From assembly GCF_017562075.2 (NCBI RefSeq), contig NW_024427603.1, positions 1 to 64,000 on the forward strand: 64,000 bases of DNA, given 5' to 3'. The notes beneath the pieces are model-generated. The model searched no databases, was not told the origin of the DNA, and saw nothing but the letters and a program-made list of their open reading frames with translations. Below are positions 58,031 to 64,000 of this stretch, one piece after another; within the stretch, counting starts at the first letter, position 1; each line of letters opens with the position of its first letter. The position numbers and the translations under genes were made by a program. The DNA is from Anopheles merus (taxonomy: Eukaryota; Arthropoda; Insecta; Diptera; Culicidae).

Positions 58031-59688
58031 CAGTGGCCGGCAAAATAAAGTGGCCACTACTTACAATTTTACATTTTTTTATTTTTTTCTGGCAAAAATG
58101 AAGTTATTGTACTGCTTTATTTTTTTAAACATTGTTCTTCATATGCTTAAGAATGCGCCGTACCATAGCATGATAAAAATGAAAAGTTTGCTTCAAGACA
58201 AAATATTTTTTTCAAAATTGATCGAAATCATTGTGCCAAAATAAAGTGCCCACTTTATTCATTCTACAGAAAATATTTTTATGAACAAATATACCACCAA
58301 ATTATATTTATATGCATTTCTCTCCCATTCTTTACATGCTCGAGGATCTTTGACGTAATTTATTTTGTTTTTATCTGCACATATTTGGCATTGGTTCTTC
58401 CTAAGAGTATTTCAGAGCTTTAACATATTTTGGTTTTCTTAATCACGTCACCACATTTGCATTAAAATGTGCACACTAAATCTCGATAAGATTAAAAGTA
58501 CTAAGACTAAGTGAGAGCCATTAAAGGAGTTTTATTCGATTTGATTAAAAAAAAATCTTCGTGTATAACTTGAGTCGTCTTCTTGTTGTAACATCAATTT
58601 ATTTACTAACTCCGTATTTTTCACAGAAAACAGATAAATTCACATAGTATGCTTATATAGGTATTAGCTTTCATTACGCCGTCGATTTAAAGCATGCTCC
58701 CCACTTCTCGTATAGGAATCCCCTCCCTGGTCATCACATTGCACATTTCATACATATTGGTTTGTTGGATCGCGTCTAGATATTTTTTGAACATCAGTTC
58801 TAATTTGGACTCATCTGTCCAAATATCAGTTTAACGATATATCTGCATGTTCTTGATCATATTGAAGCCAATTGGCTTTGTTAGTCTTGCTGTAGATCGG
58901 ACGAGGACCTTGGAGGACGCCACATCTAACGGACAGTAAATTACGAAAATGGCAATGTGATAGCTAGGGGGTGTTAATCTTTAGGAGTAGCGGGAAAACT
59001 GGTATGAATCGAAAATACAACTATGGCTGATACCTATTTTAACATTCTTCATCAATACTTTGGGAAAAAATGGGTTTTGGAAACTAAAAACATGTTCCTA
59101 CAGGCTAACATCTCAACACACATAATCAATACAAAAAACATTTCTCAACTAGTATCGTATAAAAAACACTTGCATGTCCTCCATAAAGTCTAAATCTTGG
59201 TGCCATCGAGAATTTGTGGCAGATTATAGGTGCGAAGGTGGATAAAACTGGTGTAACAAACAAATAAATTTAAATTTAATGCTCTTGATAACGCTTGAGA
59301 AGAATCAGATGCAAAAACTAGATGCAGAACTAGATAAACCTTTAGAAATTGAAAAAAAATACGCCAAAGATCCTCGAACATGTAAAGAATGCGAGAGGAA
59401 CGCATGTAAATTATTAGTTGGGTGTTATATTTGTTCATAAAAATATTTTCTGTAGAATGAATAAAGTGGGCACTTTATTTTGGCATAGTGATTTTTATCA
59501 ATTTTGGAAAAAATATTTTTTCTTGAAGCAAACTTCTCATTTTTGTTATGCTATGGTACTGCGCATTCTTAAGCATATCACAAACAATGTTTCAAAAAAT
59601 AAAGCAGTACAATAACTTCATTTTTGCCAGAAAAAAATAAAAAAATGTAAAATTGTAAGTAGTGGCCACTTTATTTTGCCGGCCACTG
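58031..59688. mobile_element. Tc1-like transposon with ~345-bp inverted repeats
   Basis: Left end CAGTGGCCGGCAAAATAAAG and its inverse on the right, flanked by TA (58029-58030 and 59689-59690). The arms (58031-58375 and 59345-59688) align along their whole length with scattered differences and carry an inner repeat of the terminal motif (aaaataaagtgcccacttta at about 58240 and 59465). A decayed transposase lies between. TA and the transposase motif assign it to Tc1/mariner. Confidence 0.88.
58671..58960 (-). pseudogene. Tc1-type transposase remnant
   Basis: The minus strand reads GPRPIYSKTNKANWLQYDQE (about 58930-58860), then in another frame WTDESKLELMFKKYLDA (58820-58770, the conserved 'WTDESKFEL' catalytic Asp region), and later GSMLxIDGVMKANT (about 58712-58670), the region around the second catalytic block. 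At least two frameshifts and stops are present. The N-terminal DNA-binding domain was not found. Confidence 0.8.
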
Positions 59689-60400
59689 TACGTATTTTTG
59701 ATAGACAGTGCGCTCGCGAGCTAGGTTGTAGAGCCTTGCCATATTGCTTAAAGACTTACTATTATAATGATATGTGACCATTCGTTCACAGAGTGACATT
59801 TTGTTTTTTCTTCCTGCCTGATTATTGCTATTGTCTAAAAACATCATTATTTCATTAATGAAAGGATGCCATGGATGCAAAAAACGGGGAGCACAATTAA
59901 TGAAAAGAAAACTCATTAGTGATTGTTTTGCTTTTACTCCCAGCGGACGCAGCGAGCGGACGAAAAGAGCCAGCTCGCTCCAATCGTCGTAAAGAATCAA
60001 TTTGCCCATGTCTAATCTGTGTGTTTGACAGTTGGCCGAGGCAACTGGTAATTGGAGTATGTGTAAAAAAACGGATTCAGCACTTCTTTAGAATTATTTT
60101 CCATAATTTTATTAGAAATGGGGTAACTATGACTGATGAGAGTGTTGATAAACTAATTATAAACTTAATTACACACGTAACACAGTGGCTTAAACTCTTT
60201 GTGAGGTTAAATTTGCGCGTTTCTGACAGCTTTAGCTGTCGGTATAAATCTCTCTAATGCACCTTCCTGTTCGAACAATACGGTACCAATACAGTACGGG
60301 TTACTCGAAGGGGAACGTCGCTACCAAAACGATACGAAAATGAATATAATTAACGTGCGAGTGAATCTTCTCGAATGCCGAACGCAATATACTATGCCTG

Positions 60401-61247
60401 TTTGAGTGCCAGACCATTTTTGTTAATGTTTCTCTGGGTGCCAAGCACTTTTTGTTTACATTTTGTATGGCTATCATACATGATAGCCATGGCCCCCAGG
60501 AAAGTGATACACGGTTCACCAAGTCTATTTGCGATGTGAGCTGAACAATTCATCTCACTTAAGACGTATTTCTTTTCTGACGTGCTACTTCATTTGGCCC
60601 GAAATAATTTTCTATTCCGCCGCATTCATTTGCATCCATTATATGAAATCTTTTCGCTAGAGCCGTCCACGATGGTTACTTTTTTCATTATTTAGTGTTA
60701 GGGCTTTTAATGCTGGTTTGTGATACAATTATGATGTTTAACAAAAAATAGAAGTATATCTTTGCTCCGCTGTAGCATTCTAGCCGAAACATGGATAATT
60801 AATTGAGTTATTAGCACCTGCTCAGTCAAACGTTTCAACGGGGTGCTTCATTGAAAAGCGATTATGTAAACAAAGTATGTTGACGTTTAGATGATATTTT
60901 AACTAATATCTGCTGTTCATTAGACGGTTTGAAAACTCACATTATAACAAAAATACATGGGGCTGCATTATATTGATCTACAGAATTGTTATTTTGCATT
61001 TATATTCTCAACCATTTATGGGTATCAATGAATTATTCTATAAAAATTAAATAATAAAAATTTGCCACAACCGCATACATTACAAACTGGTTTAAAATTT
61101 GTTTTATGTTTTTGCAAAATTGATTGATGCCCTATCGGTTATACGACATTATGATTTAAAGTTAATTATTCCTGGCTATCATATATGATAGCCTAGCACC
61201 CCGGGAAACATAACTGGCTATCATATATAATAGGCATGACACTCAAA
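60401..61247. mobile_element. TIR element with internal palindromes (~847 bp)
   Basis: Left end tttgagtgccagacc, right end inverted tttgagtgtcatgcc. Both continue through gtttc(t/c)(c)(t/g)gggtgc to similar inner sequence. Near each end lies a palindrome: 60467-60490 (near perfect) and 61174-61193 (perfect, GGCTATCATATATGATAGCC). No coding region; superfamily unknown. It begins exactly at the end of MITE M copy 3. Confidence 0.6.
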
Positions 61248-61384
61248 GTAAATATAATTTAAAATTTGCACCGATGTATGCCATCCTTCTGAGAAAAATA
61301 CACTATGGGTTTATGGCAGTCGTGTACTGTAATCGTATTTCATGGACTGTAATTGTATTTAACAAACTGCTTGGTCGCATAGTT

Positions 61385-61436
61385 AGCATGCGAGTGAATC
61401 TTCTCGAATGGCGAACACAATATAATAGGCCTGATA
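61385..61436 (-). repeat. Terminal fragment of MITE family M
   Basis: gcgagtgaatcttctcgaat and aataggcctgat match the right end of copy 3 (60357-60400). The rest of this copy is not recognisable. Confidence 0.6.
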
Positions 61437-61643
61437 GTGTCATTTACGTGTTTTTTCCTTTTTTTCTCTCATCCTGCGCTTAGAACGCTCGACAATCTTT
61501 ACCAGAACGGATTTGAACTCTATTTGGAGATGTATAGTGCCATTTAGTGCGCTAAATTTAGTGTTAAGTATATTACTTAATTATATTACCTGTTCTCACT
61601 TTCCTCTGAATCTTTATCCGGTTGCTATGGATCGCATTCCATA
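61437..61643. other. No recognised gene
   Basis: Short noncoding-looking stretch between MITE fragments. Confidence 0.5.
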
Positions 61644-62344
61644 AGAATGGATCGCAATCAACTACGTCTGAATCGTCTTCAACTACGTCTGAACCGCTTT
61701 CAGCTACGTTTGGATCGCTCTCAGTTACCTTTGGATTTAGCTACAGCTCGCGCAAATTTTGTTGTGGCGCAAAGTTTAGAGACCGCTCGGCGTACCTCAC
61801 GATTCTCCTCATAACAGACGATTTGATAAGTAACAATTTCATATTGTTCTATGTTTGAACCCAATTGAGAATTGTGTTGAAACCCCATTTTTAAGCAATG
61901 AATAACATTTGACAGATTTGTCGGCTTCTACGCATCAGAATAGATTCCCAACCAGACCGTTCCTCCATAGCAAAGAAGGAATATCCGGCTAAATCTCGAA
62001 AGCCTAAACAGGACTAAAAGTCCACGAAGGTCGTTACGCCAAAAAGAAGAAGATTGTGCAGGATTGTTTGGAAAACTTAGTCAAATAATGAATAAAGTAT
62101 GAATGATGATGTAAGATTCACATAAAAAATGTAAATAGATTTTACAATTTAATGAATTAATTATGTAATGCTTTCCTTGGGATGCAAATGTGTACCGCAG
62201 TCACTGAATAAACGGTTGCGCTGCAACGAAATTTGCGCGAGCTACCGCAAAATCCAAAGGTAGCTGAGAGCGATTCAAACGTAGCTGAAAACGATTCAGA
62301 CGTAGCTGAAAACGATTCAGACGTAGTTGATTGCAATCCATTCT
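61644..62344. mobile_element. TIR element with 21-bp subrepeats, carrying a SINE
   Basis: The left arm (61644-61776) and right arm (62219-62344) are inverted copies starting agaatggat(c/t)gcaatcaact. Within each arm a 21-base unit (ctacgtctgaatcgtcttca plus one) is repeated three to four times with variants. A SINE lies between the arms. No coding region; no clear duplication seen. Confidence 0.75.
61943..62054 (+). mobile_element. tRNA-derived SINE, 5'-truncated and diverged
   Basis: ccgttcctccatagcaaaga, atatccggctaaatctcgaa and gtcgttacgccaaaaagaag correspond to the body and tail of the 44485-44672 SINE. Confidence 0.75.
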
Positions 62345-62361
62345 CATGTCATATAATGTAA

Positions 62362-62807
62362 GGCCGCGGGGCCATGGGGATTCTCAACGCTCATTTTCTC
62401 AACCACTCATGAGTGCTTTTGAGAAACCCTCGTTCTCAGCGTTTGTCGAATCGGAACAAAATCGGTTTTGAGAATCTTTGAGAATCTTTGAGAAAGTTGA
62501 GGATGCAGCGATTGGCTTATTGAAATAGGAGCAATTGTGCTATTCGTTTTTCGGTAATCACTTTGCACAATGTTTATGTTTATAATGTAAATGTTTATAA
62601 TTAAAAAAGTAAAAAAAATGCGATAAAAACTTATTTTCTATTCAAAGCTTCAAACAAAGCTTGAGTGGCTATATCAGTTTCTCAGAGTGAGAAAAATAGA
62701 CAACGGCCACGGGCTCGCGCCTGAGAACAAGTTTTGAGTGCTTGAGAAATTAAATGGGTGCTTGAGAATGTTTTCTCAGCTTGAGAAAGCCCCGTGGCCC
62801 CGCGGCC
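62362..62807. mobile_element. MITE (446 bp) with TAA duplication
   Basis: Ends GGCCGCGGGGCCATGGGG and the inverse of GGCCGCGGGGCCACGGGG, flanked by TAA at 62359-62361 and 62808-62810. Subterminal sequence is rich in the inverted motifs TTCTCAA/TTGAGAA. A three-base TAA/TTA duplication fits PIF/Harbinger, but no transposase is present. Confidence 0.78.
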
Positions 62808-62922
62808 TAATAGTTCAACCGGTTAAAGTAAATGTTTCAAACGGGTAGAGGAATCGTGCTAGCATTCTGTGGAGGTTTGCAATCATAAAATGGAGTGTTG
62901 CAACTAGTAATGACTCAAGCAG

Positions 62923-63709
62923 CACTGTGGCACCACGCACACACAGCACAGTAAAATCACAGGCACACTTTTTGTGCTCCACACACTTTGTGTGACCCGC
63001 AAAGGTTTTTGTTCCACACAGTTATTGTGCGCGCACAGTACGCTCTATTTTAAGCGCAATGTACGCTCTGGCAACAATCGGACAAGACACCAGACATTAA
63101 ATTGTTTGGAATTAGATACGTTTGAAACGATCGGCCGTATCGAGGAGCTCGTTTGTCGAAGAATGTTCGTCGCTCATAAGTGGACAGGGTTGTACCAGGG
63201 TTTTCTAATTTTTGATCATAGAGGGCTATGAAGTGAGTGAAAATGAGCGTCGCGGTGAACGTTCCCGGGAACGAACGAGCTCCCTGATACGGCCGGATGT
63301 CTGTCTTGTTTCTGCAAAATGGAAAATCAATACGCTTGTTCGAATCTAATATGCGGATTATACCAGCGACACAGGAAGCTCAAAAATTTTACGCTTGATT
63401 TGTATGAGAGAGCGTAAACCTCCCGTCAAAAGATAATAGGATTGTATGGCTGAAATCCAGGTTACGCCTCGTGTAACGTCCGTATGATAACTGGTGCGAG
63501 AGCGCGATGTAACTGTGCGCGCACAATAACTGTGCGTCAGTACAGTATCTGTGAGCTCACTAAAATTGTTCCTTAACACAGTAACTGTGTACGCGAACAA
63601 AAACTGTACGGCCGCTCAGTAACTGTGTGCGCGCGCGCAAACTGTGCGGGAACTCAATAACTGTGCGCCCACAAAAATTGTGCTGCCACATATTAAGTGT
63701 GGTACAGTG
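62923..63709. mobile_element. TIR element with CACAGTTA/TAACTGTG motif clusters (~787 bp)
   Basis: Ends CACTGTGGCACCACG and, inverted, CACTGTACCACACTTAA. Both subterminal regions (62940-63055 and 63495-63690) are packed with short copies of TAACTGTG and CACAGTTA or variants, often next to CGCGCACA. The centre holds a long imperfect inverted repeat (63130-63155 with 63267-63297: GGCCGTATC..GGAGCTCGTT). No coding region was recognised. Confidence 0.65.
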
Positions 63710-63766
63710 TCGGACAATAAGATAGGGCTTTTTTTCATCGCACCGTGCACTTGTTTACCACGTTAC

Positions 63767-63968
<202 letters not shown>

Positions 63969-64000
63969 TTAATGTTCTTGTGCGTGCATCTTCGAGTGTG

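Larger units (their letters stand above)
57442..60014. mobile_element. hAT-like element with 8-bp duplication (2573 bp, including a nested Tc1-like element)
   Basis: Ends are TAGACATGGGCAA on the left and its inverse TTTGCCCATGTCTA on the right. The duplication is ATCTGTAT (57434-57441) and ATCTGTGT (60015-60022). Eight-base duplications and T/CAG-type ends with GGGCAA are typical of hAT. The left subterminal region (57470-58015) has many GCTCGCGAGCG-like motifs, and one is at 59711. No hAT transposase was recognised; a 112-codon frame at 59671-60009 on the minus strand is unidentified. Without the nested element it is about 0.9 kb. Confidence 0.82.
57310..60400 (-). mobile_element. MITE family M copy 3, split by a hAT-like insertion
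   Basis: Plus-strand left end caggcctattatttcgcacg (57310); right end gaacgcaatatactatgcctg (60400). The left (57310-57441) and right (60015-60400) parts together equal copy 1 (45418-45934) reversed. The 57442-60014 element divides it inside ATCTGTGT. Confidence 0.8.

Noticed and set aside
59671..60009. 112-codon frame at the right end of the hAT-like element as transposase
   Set aside because: No hAT dimerisation motif or catalytic pattern is visible, and the frame begins within the terminal repeat and runs into the Tc1-like TIR.

Overview
The window is repeat-dominated eukaryotic DNA, most likely from a mosquito and probably an anopheline. The reasons are tRNA-derived SINEs that end in (GAA)n and resemble SINE200, Copia and Mag/297-type LTR retrotransposons, CR1-like non-LTR elements with a PHD-like ORF1, many TIR elements, and long CA, TA and GT tracts. 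No bacterial-type operon, rRNA, tRNA gene or CRISPR array is visible. The species is inferred, not demonstrated.

Layout. 1-1080: 5' part of a Copia element with LTR and primer-binding site. 1142-1764: a foldback element with a TA duplication. 1.8-9.2 kb: a CA-rich ~360-450 bp tandem repeat, a truncated non-LTR element, a long dispersed repeat (X) and a TIR element. 10.7 kb: a SINE with a perfect 13-bp duplication. 11.6-18.4 kb: a decayed 297/17.6-type gypsy element split by a CR1-like element. 18.8-31 kb: copies of an unrecognised 2-3 kb noncoding family, here called family K (TIR CCCGCTGCGCAAA), mixed with gypsy fragments. 26.2-35.4 kb: one Mag-like gypsy element (LTR 35172-35369) cut into four pieces by two non-LTR elements and one family K copy. 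35.7-39.4 kb: second copy of repeat X carrying a pogo-like MITE. 39.7-41.7 kb: another K copy. 42.5-44.0 kb: the only convincing host-gene material, the last exons of a minus-strand gene, with a ~577 bp (TCAATAAA)n array in the intron between them. 44.5-51.4 kb: SINEs, a MITE pair and a nearly intact minus-strand CR1-like element. 51.7-57.0 kb: two tandem K copies. 57.3-64 kb: nested DNA transposons (Tc1-like inside hAT-like inside a MITE), several MITEs and a terminal GT tract.

Almost every protein-like reading frame belongs to a retrotransposon and is broken by stops, frameshifts or later insertions. The value of the window is its insertion history: paralogous empty sites and target-site duplications within the window date many insertions relative to each other. 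Coordinates of element ends were read by eye; percent identities were not computed.
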